Source: Galeruca laticollis
Lineage: Eukaryota > Arthropoda > Insecta > Coleoptera > Chrysomelidae
Length of the DNA: 64,000 bases
NCBI GenBank assembly: GCA_963921935.1
Contig: OY998182.1
Location: 36,300,028 to 36,364,027 of the forward strand
Direction of reading: 5' to 3'
A program made the translations under genes and the position numbers. The notes beneath the pieces were generated by a model that saw nothing but the letters and a program-made list of their open reading frames with translations, was not told where the DNA came from and did no database searches. Positions 1 to 11,199 of the stretch are shown in pieces (position 1 is the first letter of the stretch; every line of letters begins with the position of its first letter).

Positions 1-3000
1 GAGATGAGCGGGGTAAGATGCATGTCCAAATCGCATTCTTATTAAGGAGACCGTCTGTCTTCGGCTGTAAGTAGTGTTCCTGTACCAGCAGTTTCTTGGT
101 ATGTATTTTTGTAACAGAGTATACTGTGAATTTTTGTTATTGCAATAGTTTTCCCAATGTATAGTCCATTTTTTATACAAATTGTTTTTGCATATGTTAA
201 TGCAATCCGATAGGCAATTATTCTCAAAATATGCTTTACCTGTGTCGATACTTTCTTTTGTTAAAATATCTACATGATCGTTTTGTTTTATGCCTATGTG
301 AGCTTTAACCCAAGCCATTTGTATGTCGAATTTCCTTGAAGTGAGTTGTCCTAGGATGACTTGAATTTTGTAAATATACGGATGAGATACAAGGGAGCTT
401 GGATTGTTTGGTTTATTTATACTCTGTAGGACGGAAAGTGAGTCCGAAAATATCGTAATGTTTTTATGTTGGTTTTGTGATGCTAAGTACTCTAAGGCTT
501 TCAATATTCCGTATGCCTCTGCGGTGTAAATCGAACTATGGGAATTGATTTTGAACTTCTTTTCTATTTTTCCTTCGGGGATATAAAATGCACACCCAGT
601 ACCTAACTCATTCTTTGATGCATCAGTGTATACTGCCATGTTACTTTCGTTATTATCTGTAATTCTTTCGAGTAAATTTTGATTATAAGAAGCAGTTTCA
701 AAGTATTTCGGTATTATAATTTTCGGTTTGTTTTGATATAATTCAAAGTATTTATCTCTCATATGTTGCATCAATGTCGTGTTGCTCGTATTACGAAAAC
801 CTATATAAAGTGGAGGAGAATTTTTTTTATCCAGTATGTTTTTGTCAAATCGTTGCAGTTTGAAACAGATACTTTATGGATTAGTGGCGACTGTTTTAAT
901 TTGCATTTTAAAATCATTATTTCGGCCAAGTATTCTCTTCTCAATTTTAGTGGCGGATCTTTTGCTTCCACTCTAATAGCTTCGACAGGTGTAGACTTCA
1001 TTGCTCCAATGCAAATTCTAAGGGCTTTATTCTGAATAAGATCTAGTTGTTTTAGGTTTGTGTCATTTGCTGATCCGTACAGTATGCTTCCATAGTCCAT
1101 TATAGATCGGATGTACGCTCTGTAGAACAAAAGTGCTATGTCTAGACTAGCTCCCCACCACGTCCTTGTAATCATTTTCAGGAAGTTTATTGCTTTTGTG
1201 CACTTTGTTCGTATGAGTTCTATGAATGGTTTCCATGTTAGCTTGCTATCCAGTACTATTCCTAGATATTTGACTTGATCTTTGTATGGTAGTAGAGCAT
1301 TACCTAATTGGATATTTTCAGGTTTTTGTAAAGTATGTCTAGAAAATACGTTGATGCTTGATTTATGAGGCGCGATCTGAAGTCCTAGGTTCTGGATGGT
1401 GGTAATCAAAGGAATGAATGAGTTCTCTAGTTTCTGTAATCCACGATCGTATTTCTTTTCCTGTGTGTATAAAACAATATCATCTGCAATATCATCTGTA
1501 TTATAGTTGTTTCCTCTGTTATTGAGTGTAAACAAGCGGTAAATATATTAAATAATAGAGGAGATAATGTTGATCCCTGAGGTAGTCCCAGTGAGGTATG
1601 TCGTGGTCCGATTAGGGAATTATTGTGTCTAATATATACTTTCCTATTTGATAGCATTTGACATAATAGGTTACAGATTCGTTCCGGGAAGTTCAATTCT
1701 TTCATTTTATCTTTTAGTATTGGGATGTTGACTGTATCGTAGGCACTTTGAAGGTCTAAGAATGTTGCAATTAAGTATCCATTTTCTGAGAATGTGTTCT
1801 GTATATCTGTGGTAATGTGTGATGCCGCGTCAATTGTGTCGAATCCTTTTTTAAATCCATATTGGGTTATGGGTAATATTTGGTTCTGGTTTATCCACCA
1901 CTCTAGTCGATTTTTGATTATTCTTTCAAAGGTCTTTAGAACACATGAGAGAAGCGATATTCCTCTGTAAGATTCAGGATCTTCGGGATTTTTCCCAGGT
2001 TTTAGAATTGGAATGATTATCACCTTTTTCCAATCTTGTATGTTGCAATTCCCGGTTGACCATATTTCGTTGAATACTTCCAATAAAAATATTTTGGCGT
2101 TTTTAGGTAAATGTAGCAGCATTGCATATTTAATGTCATCTTCTCCAGGTGCCGTATTTTTTGAAATATTGAGAGCATTTTCTAATTCCCCAAATTCCAG
2201 GCTCCTCTGGAAAATTTCTGGTGTATCTTCTGCTTGCTTTGCTGTTGTAATTTCCTTGGGATTTAATAGTACCATTGGGGGTGTAATTTTGTCTAAAAAC
2301 GGTTCTACCCAGTTTTCATCTGTAGACTTGGTTCGGTTAGTTAGATTTCCTTTCATTTTTTTTGCTTGATTCCATATTTGAGTCATGGGCGTATTTTTGT
2401 TGAGGTTATTGCAATATGTAATCCAGGATTGTCTTGCCACTTTTCTTAGAATTCTTTTAGTTTTGGCAGCTTCATTTTTTGCAGACAGGAAGTTTTCCAG
2501 TGTGCTGGTATTTTTATATGTTATCATTGATTTTTTCCTTGCCCGAATTGCTTCATCGCACTCATCATTCCACCACAGTGTTATTTTTCCACCTCTTGGT
2601 TTAAATGGTTTATTTATTGGGATAAAATTATTTGCTGAACTATTTATTCCTTCCATAAAGTATGAGTATTTCTCATTGATGTTGCTGAAAATGGGATTGT
2701 CTTGTGCAAAGAAGTTGTCAATGTTCTGTTTATAAGAATTCCAATCGGCTTTTTTTATATTCCATCTGCTGGAGGGGTATATGGTACATTTCTTATCTTC
2801 GGTTTTATTTTTGACAGCGAGTTCCATTATGATTGGGTAGTGGTCTGATCCTAAGGTGTCCGCGTGCGTTTTCCAGGTTATTTTATTGGATATATTAGGT
2901 GAAGAAAAAGTTAGGTCTACTGCAGATTTGTGTTCGTTGTGTGTTAGTCTAGTCGGTGATCCATCATTTAGAAGTATTAGTTCTTGGTTGTCTATAATAT

Positions 3001-3325
3001 TAGCTAGCTGTCTCCCTCTTTGGTCGTTTTTGCGCGATCCCCAGGCTTCATGGTGGGCGTTAAAATCGCATGCAAGAATAGCGGGAGAATGTATAGTAGT
3101 AAATATGTTTTCCCAATCGTTGCTGTTTATATTTATACCTGGCGGGCAGTATAAGGATAGTATTGAGATTTTTGATGATTTACATATTTCTATTCGAGCG
3201 GCACAAACTGAGATATGTTCGTGGACATTATTTTCTTTTAAAATTTTTATTAAACTATATCTATTTGCTACAGCGGAACGCGAGTTCCACTGCAAAATGT
3301 TTATTGTATTGTTTTTATTGGCCAT
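1..3325 (-). pseudogene. ORF2: endonuclease-RT-RNase H polyprotein, frameshifted
   Basis: The frame from 3325 holds an APE-type endonuclease with QWN near the start, CDFNAHHEAWGS and GSDHYPI. The stretch that normally carries the catalytic Glu (SETW-like) is missing, so the domain has an internal deletion. RT motifs follow: YRGISLL, LDLQSAYDTV, GLPQGSTLSPLLFNIF. The frame breaks at the catalytic box (about 1427-1535), where a GATGATATTGCA-like unit is duplicated; the other frame reads DDIADDIVLYTQ. RT continues to 801 and then shifts again in a T8 run (about 821-828). RNase H then reads to the window edge with YTDASK, YTAEAYG and FSDSLS, plus a late Asp in NDHVD, so its catalytic acids remain. 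It should have copied element RNA into DNA at a nicked target; this copy cannot. Confidence 0.85.
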
Positions 3326-3353
3326 TTCGGAATTTGCTAACTTTATTTTTTAC

Positions 3354-4480
3354 CTAAACTATATCAATTTTTCCCAAGTCTTCAAAACTTGTTATATCAT
3401 CTAATATATCCTTTAAGATATTAAAAAGAGTGACTAATTGATCATCTTTATCACTGCATAAGTCAACTTCCATACTCGTTGTTTTTTGGCCTATTTGAAT
3501 CTGTTGCTCTGGTCCGAAGTTTCTAGGAAACATTGGAGGGTGCATTTCCTCTCCGCGCATATTCACCTTTCGTTTTTTAGGAGTATTGCTGAGAGGGGTT
3601 GGTGGAGTTGGGGGGTCGAGTATGGTAGGAAGGTTATTTGTTTCATTCCCAGGATTTGTTGTTTGGGATAATGGAATGTTAGGTCGGTGGCTATTATAAT
3701 TATTTTTATTGTGGTTCATATTTTTGTTTGGAAGGGCGGGAAAATTTTCTGGAGTATTGGTTAAGGTTTCAAAACTATTTTATAGTGTGACATTAGCATA
3801 AGAGTTACAAATGTTTGCTTTTGCCTCAAGAAAGGTAGTATTATTTTGTGCCATGTGTTCTTTTTTTTTTTTGTTGTTCAAATGTAGTGCATGTTCTAGA
3901 AATCGATTTGTGATCGTTAACCTTACAATATATATAGAAAATGTTTTCCGGATCGTTGCATGTGTGATCGTCTTCTTTTATTTCACCACAATTTAAGCAC
4001 CTACTATTCGTTGACCGACATTGTTTGGCTACGTGTCCATATCTTAAACAATTGTAGCATTGTGTTACTTTTTGTACATAATTTTCTACTGGACATATTA
4101 CACTATTTATTTTTATGTGCGTTGGCAAGACCTCGAAAGTTACTAGGATTGTTTGTTTTGGTATATAAATAGTCTCTCCGTCTATGTCTATTTTTTTTTA
4201 AACCTCCTAACTTCCGTGACTGTACTCGTCGTAATATTTTTGAGTAAGTACTCTTCGTTAAAAATTGTATCCACCTCTTTTATTACTCCTTTACGCTCCA
4301 ATAAATTATTTGGAATAAATGCTTTTAAATTTTCATTATTAAGTTCTTTGTTATTAATTAAATTATTAGCATCTTTTAAAGTTTCTAATTGCACTCGTAC
4401 TCTATTTTTCCCTACCTTTTGTATTCGTTTAATATTAGATATTTTTAATTTTTGGTGTAAAATATGCCCTACGGCCATGG
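3354..4480 (-). pseudogene. ORF1: gag-like zinc-knuckle protein, frameshifted
   Basis: Three frames together look like a non-LTR gag. The N-terminal part (about 4480-4188) is an RNA-binding-like segment that ends in a poly-Lys run. Its A-run frameshift leads into 4128-3841, which carries CCHC knuckles CYNCLRYGHVAKQC and CLNCGEIKEDDHTC and a third one lacking its first Cys. The C-terminal 121 residues (3719-3354) are Pro/Asn-rich and acidic. Knuckles of this kind bind element RNA in the ribonucleoprotein. It lies directly upstream of ORF2. The N-terminal residues are lost at the junction with the plus-strand element near 4488. Confidence 0.75.
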
Positions 4481-4488
4481 AATGTAAA

Positions 4489-6174
4489 CGGCCCATATCA
4501 CTTATTACGACATTGACAAAGCTAATGGAAAAAGCTGCGAAAAAAAAATTAACTAAATTCATAGCCAACCACAAATTATTATCAGAGCATCAATTAGGCT
4601 TTCAAGAAGGACGTTCTACTAATGATGCAATTGAGACATTGCTTTCTTCTGTGTACAGTTCTGTTGATGAAACTAAACCAACGGCAGTTGTATTTCTGGA
4701 TATGGCGAAGGCGTTTGACACTGTGAGCCATGAACAGTTGTTGGACGTCCTGGGGGATGCAGGAATACGTGGTCTGCCTCATAAATTTTTTGAAAGCTAC
4801 CTAAAAAATAGGACACAAATAGTAAGGATAAACGATAAGGTCAGTGCGGAAAAAAATATATTGTTCGGGGTTCCCCAGGGTACTGTGCTGGGACCAATAC
4901 TATTTAATATGTATATCAATGATCTATTCTCTTATAATTCTACAGGTAAAATAGTAGGATTCGCGGATGATACTGCTATAATATATACAGACAGTACGTG
5001 GGAAGGCCTCAAACAAAAAATAGAAAACTGATCTAAGACATTTATTTGATATCTTGAGACATAAAATTTTAACAGTCAACTATTCGAAAACATTTATTGT
5101 ACCTTTTACTAGTTACAAACACAAACTGCTTCCTTATGAAAAAATTACTGTTACTATTAACAACATACATATTGATATTTCTCTGAAATACGAAATAAAG
5201 TATCTCGGACTAACAATAGACTCACATCTACGATGGACATCTCACTTACGTGAAGTAGCTAAGACACTGAGATGTTTATTGTATAAATTCAAATATATAA
5301 GGAGAGTACTGGACTTACAGCATCTGAGAATCATATATCATGCTCTTGTAGAATCACGTCTTAGATATGGCATATTAGGTTGGAGAGAAACTGTGCCTAC
5401 TCATCTAGAGCAGGTTGAAATTCTGCAAAGAAAAATTCTAAAAATAATGCATTTTAAAGATTTAACCTATAGTACAAACCAACTTTTTAACGAAACTAAT
5501 ATAATGTCCGTAAGGCATTTATATATTTTTAGTTTAGTTGTTTACTTATTTAAAAATCGCTCATACTTGCAATCTCCTGGTCACCATTATCATACTAGAA
5601 ATAAAACAAAAGATTTTGTCCAAACCAACACAGCGAAAAAAACAGTAGGAACTAGGTACTTCGAATTCATAGCACCCCGTTTGTTTAACTCTCTTCCAGA
5701 AACGTATAAGACTCATATAAGAAGATTAAATTCTATCAGTTTGCTAAAAAAAATATTTAAAAAATATGTAAAATCCCTAGAAACTAAGGATATTAATAAA
5801 ATTATTGATTGCTAAGATGAAAGGGTATATATGTGTATAAGGAAAGTTGAATTAACATTATGTTAAGGAGTACAAAACTGGCAATTAAGTGGCGACATAT
5901 AGGATCATTGTGCCTATGTTCAACCTCATAGGTCTTAATAGGTTACAGTGATCCAAAATAAGCTACAATAGGTAATTAGCCTCCCCTGTTTATTTGTTTA
6001 TTTACATTTTTGTAAAGAATTACGTTCTACATTTTCTATCTGTTTATTGTAATGTATTTTTTCTCGCTGTTTATACATTGGTTTTAACAGTTTTGTAATT
6101 CTAATATATTATCTTTTTGGTGATTTATAATTGTAATTATTTGTAAATAAACATATATGCAATGCAATGCAATG
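4489..6174 (+). mobile_element. 5'-truncated non-LTR retrotransposon with (TGCAA)n tail
   Basis: The element opens inside the RT (RPIS motif) and runs through the RT C-terminus, a 3' UTR and a short TGCAATGCAATGCAATG tail at 6158-6174. A 5' truncation with a microsatellite-like tail instead of poly-A is typical of CR1/Jockey-type insertions. The 5' end abuts the minus-strand gag at about 4488. I found no target duplication. Confidence 0.8.
4492..5815 (+). pseudogene. Reverse transcriptase (RT palm to C-terminus), one frameshift
   Basis: The first frame (to 5031) shows RPISLITTLTKLMEK, HQLGFQEGRST, VFLDMAKAFDTVSHE, GVPQGTVLGPILFNMY and the catalytic FADDTAIIYTDS box, so the core RT motifs are all present. 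A single-base shift near 5031-5054 moves the thumb and C-terminal part (KYLGLTIDSHLRWTSHL and on) to the frame ending at 5815. There is no RNase H, as expected for a Jockey/CR1-type RT. Endonuclease and ORF1 are absent because the copy is truncated. It would have performed target-primed reverse transcription. The reading before 4489 in this frame is spurious. Confidence 0.85.
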
Positions 6175-6650
6175 TATCATATTAACAACATTGAGGAACT
6201 AATGAATAGAAATTCTGACATTGAGTCACTTAGTAAGATTTATACACTTATTTACAACTTTATTTTTCCTTGTCAAGAAACAAGAGTGTGTACACCTCAT
6301 AATTTGGATTTTTTTAAGCTCATTAATTAGCCTAATCGCTTCAAATCATGAGGTATTTTAATTTAAAATATCTATGTTCTTTACAATTTTTTGTTCCACA
6401 GTTGAATTTTATACATTTTGAGGGGAGGTCCTCCCTTCTTGTATCTTAGAAGCCGGTGGTCTGGCAATTAAACTGCGAAACACTACAAAGATGTAGAAAT
6501 ACCTTACTCTTATAGAGTATCATCTTACCTGAAATTAGAGTGAATAAATAATCAAGTATCCCTCATATTGGCATTTATGACTCCCTAGATTTTGCGCTTT
6601 GTTTTACCCTGAAAAACAAGGTTTTCTAATCGAGATAGTAGATAGTAGTG
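6175..6650 (+). other. AT-rich stretch with no recognisable gene
   Basis: There is no coherent reading frame. It may be 5' leader of the CR1-like element whose first ORF starts at 6651, but I see nothing that proves this. Confidence 0.3.
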
Positions 6651-6800
6651 ATGGCGGGCGAGACCGAATCGCTTTCAAATGCTGTCAATTCAATTTGCAA
6701 TTATTGCAGTAAAAAAGATAAAAAAGGTGTGAAATGTGTTTCATTTGAATCAGTTTTCCATACTAGTTGTTCATTACAAAAAATATGTTGTGATAATTAA
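6651..6800 (+). pseudogene. PHD/C1-like zinc finger, N-terminus of CR1-like ORF1
   Basis: A 49-residue frame starts at an ATG in MAGETESLSN and is too short for ordinary ORF lists. It contains CNYC, then KKGVKC, FHTSC and a closing CC, i.e. CxxC-x9-C-x6-H-xx-C. This layout matches the PHD-type finger that opens ORF1 of insect CR1-like elements. One expected zinc ligand is altered (VKCVSF where VKCxxC is usual). The frame stops at 6800, shortly before a satellite array; the rest of ORF1 lies beyond the array at 8175. Confidence 0.55.
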
Positions 6801-6839
6801 GTTTAAGGAGAGGAAAAATAAACGGGTTTAAAGATTAAA

Positions 6840-7950
6840 ACTAACTTTCCAGCATCTGTGAGATGCTCTGAACAATATTCTATCATAAAATTGTCACTTG
6901 TATACATTTCAGGGGATATATCGTGCTAACAAACCGAAATTTCTCCAAAAATAACCAAAAATGTAGTATATCTGGATTTATAGGACCCGCGGTACTCGCT
7001 CTAGTCAGCTGAAAATTAATAGTACATATGTAAGATACTTTGAAAAATATCCAACTATAAAATTGGTCACTTGTATACACTCCGGAGGCTCTATCGTGCT
7101 AACAAACCGAAATTTCTCCAAAACAACCAAAAATATGGCACTTCAGGTACCATAGCATCCGTTGTACTAGCTCTGGAGAGCTAAAAATCAATAAAGTTCA
7201 TCTATAGGACGCCGTGAACAATATTCAATCATAAAATTGGTTATTTGTATACAGTCTGGAGGCTGCAACTGAAAATCCTCCAAAAATGACAAAAATTTGG
7301 TACTTCAAGTACCGTAGCACCTGTTGTACAGGCTTTAGTGAGCTGAATATCAATAGGGTTCATATTTAAGACGCTCTGAATAATATCCAATCATAAAATT
7401 GGTCACTGGTATATACCTCGGAGGCTGTATCATACTAGCAAACTGAAATTTCTCCAAAAATTACAAAAATGTCGTACTTCAAGTACCATAGCACCCGTTG
7501 TTATAGCTCTGGTGAGCTAAAAATCAATAAAGTTCATCATAAGACGCCCTGAATATTATCCAATCATAAAATTGGTTACTTGTATATACTCCGGAGGCAG
7601 TATCATACTAGCAAACTGAAATTTCTCCAAAAATGACAAAAATGTCGGACTTAGAGTACTGTAGCACCTGTTGTACTAGCTCTGGTGACCTGAATATCGA
7701 TAGGATTCATCTGTGAGATGTCCTGAATGATATTCAATCATGAAATTGGTGACTTGTTGCACTCCGGAGGTGGTATTGTACTAACATACTGAAATTTCTT
7801 AAAAAATTACAAAAATGTCGTACTTCAAGTACCATAGCACCCGTGGTAAGGGCTCTGGTAAGCTGAAAATCAGTAGGGTTGATCTGTGAGATGTCCTGAA
7901 CAATATTTAATCATAAAATTTGTGACTTTTTGCACGCCGGAAGCCGACGA
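6840..7950. repeat. Tandem satellite array, about seven ~170-bp units
   Basis: The phrase TCATAAAATTG recurs at about 6884, 7054, 7231, 7391, 7564, 7738 and 7911, giving steps of 160-177 bp. Each unit also has a CTCCGGAGG-like block, GAAATTTCTCCAAAAA, a GTACTTCAAGTACC-like block and AGCTCTGGTGAGCT. Units differ by many substitutions, so the array is old. It sits between the PHD finger and the coiled-coil part of the CR1-like ORF1. Confidence 0.85.
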
Positions 7951-8174
7951 CACACAGGATTTATTTTTTTCTAAAAACAGTTTTTTCGTGTTGTTCTTGG
8001 TGAAAAACGTAAAAATTACTCAAAAAAAATTCTAAATTCCAAGTTTTTTTGGGGTAAATCAATATTTTTCTCGCATATTAGATAGGTTGGGCGAAAAAGT
8101 AAAATTCAGAAGAAGACGATGGCAATCTAAGTCCCAATATTGACACCATAAATCAAAGAAGCCTACAGAACAAA

Positions 8175-8637
8175 ATGTGTGTAAATGTAAATAGATTATT
8201 ACTTGAAAATACCTATTTAAGAAAATTATTGAAAGAAGCTGAACGTAATCAAATATTAATACTATTCGACAAAAATATTAAACTGTTGATAGAAAATAAA
8301 CAGTTATTAGAAGAAAAACTCCAAATATTACAAAAAAGATCAACACCACAAACATCCCTAAGTGATAAAAACTATGCAGATAAAAGCAATATAATGACTG
8401 CTAATATCGAACAAAATAGGCCAGGTATTGGTCAAACTAAGAGTCAAGCTAAACAAAGGAATATAACTAAGTATTATACAAATTAACAGTGATATACAGG
8501 ATGGATTCAAAGCTGTAAGTTACAAAAAGAATAAAACAAAAGTAGGTCCTGAAAGGGAAACATTATATGGAAATGGAAAACAGAAGAAAAACAATTTGCA
8601 TCCCAGTGAAAAGCCTGATTATATTGATATGGAATAA
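8175..8637 (+). pseudogene. Coiled-coil segment of CR1-like ORF1
   Basis: The frame 8175-8486 is rich in Leu/Glu/Lys heptads (LLLENTYLRKLLKEAER and LLIENKQLLEEKLQIL), a strong coiled coil as in the ORF1 of CR1/Jockey-type elements, where it mediates multimerisation. After a frame change the text continues with DIQDGFKAVSYKKNKTK, which resembles the basic linker that follows. It stops at 8637. The 5' part belongs with the PHD finger at 6651. A minus-strand element is inserted 90 bp downstream. No host coiled-coil protein is recognised. Confidence 0.55.
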
Positions 8638-8725
8638 AAAGATCTATAACTGAAGAAGGTATACAAAAGTTCATGAGTAGACAATAAGCTTTCAAGAATA
8701 AAAACACTGAAGAAAACTAAACAAA

Positions 8726-8738
8726 GTGCTTTATGATT
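8726..8738. repeat. Target-site duplication, left copy (13 bp)
   Basis: GTGCTTTATGATT here is repeated exactly at 10159-10171. The two copies bracket the minus-strand RT/RNase H element. Confidence 0.85.
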
Positions 8739-10158
8739 TTTTTTAGTCACGAGAGGGTTAGGGTTCGGGTGCCCTAATGGTTGTCACTCATCCATTAATT
8801 AGGCTAATTGTGCACCCCCATTTGCAGATATTAAGCAGGACAATCGAAGATAACGCGCTTTGCGGTTTCTTCTACCATTCCGCACATACTGCAATGGTGG
8901 TTTGTTGCATCAATCCCCATCTTCGCTCTGTCAAGGTGTGCAGTTAGGACTCCTACCACTTTTCGCAGTTCTTTCCTGCCCAGTCCGAGAGCACCTGCTG
9001 CATTGGAACTTGATGGTCCTTTGAGCATTATTTTCGACTGAGCATGTCCCGCAACTCTGTTCCAGTGCTTTTGGTGTTCATGCCACAGCCAGTTGGAGAC
9101 AGTTTTTCGTATGATGCTATATGAAACACCGTATGCTGGTTCTGGTCCCATGAGTGTGAGATCTGCTCGTTTCTTGGTACACTTATCAGCTCCTTCATTT
9201 CTAGCTACCCCTGTATGACTTGGCACCGAAGTGAGAATTACCCTATTAGCTTTTGCCAAGGTTTTCAGGGTCCCACATTATCTTCGACGTATAGCTATGG
9301 CTATATTTCCAATCTATGCATGTTCTGCCGCATTCGGTGAGTGCGGCTATTTCTGCTTGAAATACGGTCGATAGCTTACCAAGGCAGACGCTTATGCTTT
9401 GCCTAGGTCTGACGCCGTAGATGCCTGCTCCTGTACCCGTTGGGGTCTTTGACCCGTCGGTGTACCAATATGTTTAGGTTCTCCCTGAGCCCATTTGGAT
9501 CTGCCACTCAAGTTGACGCGATATGGTATCTCAGTTTCCACGGCCTTGAGCATTCTGTCAGGTTGCATTTCAAGGATGTTGCACCTCACGGTGTTGTGTA
9601 TTATTGTGTGTTTCATGGCATGGTGCTTGCACCAGTTGCCATTACACTGCATTCTATATGCAGCCGTTTTAGCCTCCCCCTGTATGTATAGATCTATTGG
9701 TGGGATGTTAGCAGTATTTCCAATGCTGAGGTTGGAGTGATTTTCATGGCGCTTGTAATGCTTATACACGCAGATCGCTGCACTTTCTAAAACGTTTTTA
9801 GTGGCTGTGCTTTGTTGGACTTTAGGCCACCACACAATTGCACCGTACACCATCATTAGACAGATAGATACATAATCTGATAATTCTGGTGTACAACCAG
9901 TTTACCATTGACGGAGTTAGACCCCAGGTGCACCCAATTGTTCGTCTCATCGTTATTAGCGTGATCTGAGAACGGCTTGTGATACTAGATGGCTGTTCCA
10001 GGTTAGCTTGTCATCTAACCGGATTCCTAGGTATTTTGCTTCCCTGGCAACCTTTATCTGATTGCCGAAAAGTTTTGGCATACTAATGAACTCCAGAATT
10101 CGCTGTTTTGTGAATGGTACCATGATGGTTTTTGAGGGTTTGACAGATAATCCCCCTC
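8739..10158 (-). mobile_element. 5'-truncated RNase H-bearing non-LTR element
   Basis: A minus-strand element between exact 13-bp direct repeats. Its 3' end carries a short T run (A-tail on its own strand) at 8739-8744. It begins inside the RT and so was truncated on insertion. It landed in the plus-strand CR1-like element and separates ORF1 from the endonuclease. Confidence 0.85.
8831..10158 (-). pseudogene. RT C-terminus plus RNase H, frameshifted
   Basis: From 10158 downwards the minus strand reads the RT thumb (KPSKTIMVPFTKQRI, then KYLGIRLDDKLTWNSHL). Next is 9856-9392, with YGAIVWWPKVQQSTATK and PPIDLYIQGEAKTAAYR. RNase H follows in other frames: YTDGSKTPTGTGAGIYGV (first Asp), FQAEIAAL (Glu) and PSHTGVARNEGADK (last Asp). 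The end has a Cys/His motif, CSMCGMVEETAKRVIFDC. RT with RNase H suggests the R1/LOA/I group rather than Jockey/CR1. Frame breaks lie near 9860-9900, 9390 and 9260. RNase H would remove template RNA after reverse transcription. Confidence 0.75.
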
Positions 10159-10171
10159 GTGCTTTATGATT
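10159..10171. repeat. Target-site duplication, right copy (13 bp)
   Basis: Exact second copy of the 8726-8738 repeat. Plus-strand CR1-like sequence resumes here. Confidence 0.85.
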
Positions 10172-10249
10172 GGTATTGATGGGAGTTGTATGGATGAAAT
10201 AAACAGGCCATCATCATGCTTCAAGGGGTTGGCTACAAAAGATTTGATT

Positions 10250-10649
10250 TCAGAAAATCTACATCCACTTTCGTCTCATCACAACAAGAAAATATTGCAT
10301 AAAATTATAATGAAAATATCGATAACCAACAATGTGTAATCTTATTACACCAAAACAACATCGAAAAAATAGAAAAATACACAAATGCAAACCCAAATTG
10401 CTATTTTATCTGTGCCTCGGAACACTGGAAAGAGGAAGAACAACTTAAATGTCTGAACATCAATAACTATCAATTAGCAGATTGGTTTTGTAGAAACGAA
10501 AATCAACATGGAGGAAGCGCCATTTATTGTACAAACAATTTTAAATATAAATATTTAAAGCCATTAAATAGGCTTTGAGTTATCAGTGAATTTGAATGTT
10601 CTGCTGTGGAAGTAAGTTTATCAAATATGCAAATTATAATAATTTCTCT
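10250..10649 (+). pseudogene. APE-type endonuclease fragment of the CR1-like element
   Basis: The plus strand reads LLHQNNIEKIEK, CFICASEHWKEEEQL, ADWFCRNENQHGGSAIYC and IIIISLY. These correspond to the start of an APE-like endonuclease: the N-containing first motif, the catalytic Glu (SEHW) and the GG.AIY strand. Stops interrupt it near 10290 and 10576. The domain is cut at 10649, where a TA dinucleotide and a pogo/Tigger-like terminus begin. The C-terminal endonuclease half (DxN and SDH motifs) is not found between there and the RT at 11200. It would nick target DNA for priming. Confidence 0.65.
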
Positions 10650-10650
10650 A

Positions 10651-10740
10651 CAGTAGAGTCTCGATAATCTGAGGTAATAGGGGCTCATGGTACCTCGGAT
10701 TACCAAAAATTTGGATTACACGGAAAACAAAACAAAACAG
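10651..10740. mobile_element. pogo/Tigger-like transposon terminus
   Basis: After TA, the sequence CAGTAGAGTCTCGATAATCT followed by repeated CCTCGGATTA / TTTGGATTACACGG phrases matches the style of pogo/Tigger terminal inverted repeats. No matching right end is seen before the RT resumes at about 11200, so the element is truncated or its other end is too diverged. A possible internal ORF is listed separately. Confidence 0.5.
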
Positions 10741-10878
10741 TATTTTCATCAAAATTTAATTTAGAATTACATATTATTAAAGTTATACAAATACATGAAT
10801 AGTTTACCTTATAAAGTAGAAAAAATTGTCCTAAAGTCTTCTGCTTCAAAGTAGAGGAAGGACATTCGTAGCCACTAT

Positions 10879-11151
10879 TTGCGTTACTTGTTGGTATACA
10901 TGCGACGAATTATGACTAATTTGCCCGCTCCGCTTAGTGGAAAATTCTACTCAACAGCCGAGTTTGAAGAGAATTTAACGCGTTCTGACGTATATGAATT
11001 TCTTCTAAGTCGTATAGATCCCGATAGGGACGATCAGGATGAAAATCAAGCAGAGGCTGATGTTTTAGACAAATTACAGGCACTGGTGTCCTCTGCAGAA
11101 TGGGTTATAGTGTATTTCTTAATATTATATACTATTCCTAGTTCTTACTAA
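10879..11151 (+). CDS. Unrecognised 90-aa ORF
   Basis: A 90-residue frame with a hydrophilic, acidic middle (SRIDPDRDDQDENQAEADVL) and a hydrophobic tail. Acidic, non-repetitive composition is unusual among the stop-rich sequence around it, so it may descend from a real protein exon: about residues 8-72 look protein-like, while the last 18 residues look like read-through. It lies between the pogo/Tigger-like end and the RT fragment and could be internal sequence of that transposon. I do not recognise a family. Confidence 0.2.
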   Translation: MRYLLVYMRRIMTNLPAPLSGKFYSTAEFEENLTRSDVYEFLLSRIDPDRDDQDENQAEADVLDKLQALVSSAEWVIVYFLILYTIPSSY

Positions 11152-11199
11152 TTTTTGTATTATTTGTATTTGGTATTGTTGATTTGTTTAAGGAATTCT

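Larger units (their letters stand above)
1..4488 (-). mobile_element. Jockey-group non-LTR retrotransposon, broken
   Basis: Read on the minus strand this is ORF1 (gag, 4480 to 3354) followed by ORF2 (endonuclease, RT, RNase H, 3325 to the window edge). The 3' end lies outside the window. The upstream end is cut near 4488, where a plus-strand RT fragment begins, so the 5' UTR and the gag N-terminus are missing. At least four frame disruptions show that it is dead. I place it in the Jockey/I group from domain order and motifs; the clade is an inference. Confidence 0.85.

Noticed and set aside
2385..3404. Plus-strand frames opposite the Jockey ORF2 (116 and 182 aa)
   Set aside because: They overlap endonuclease and RT motifs clearly read on the minus strand. 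The hydrophobic text is antisense artefact.
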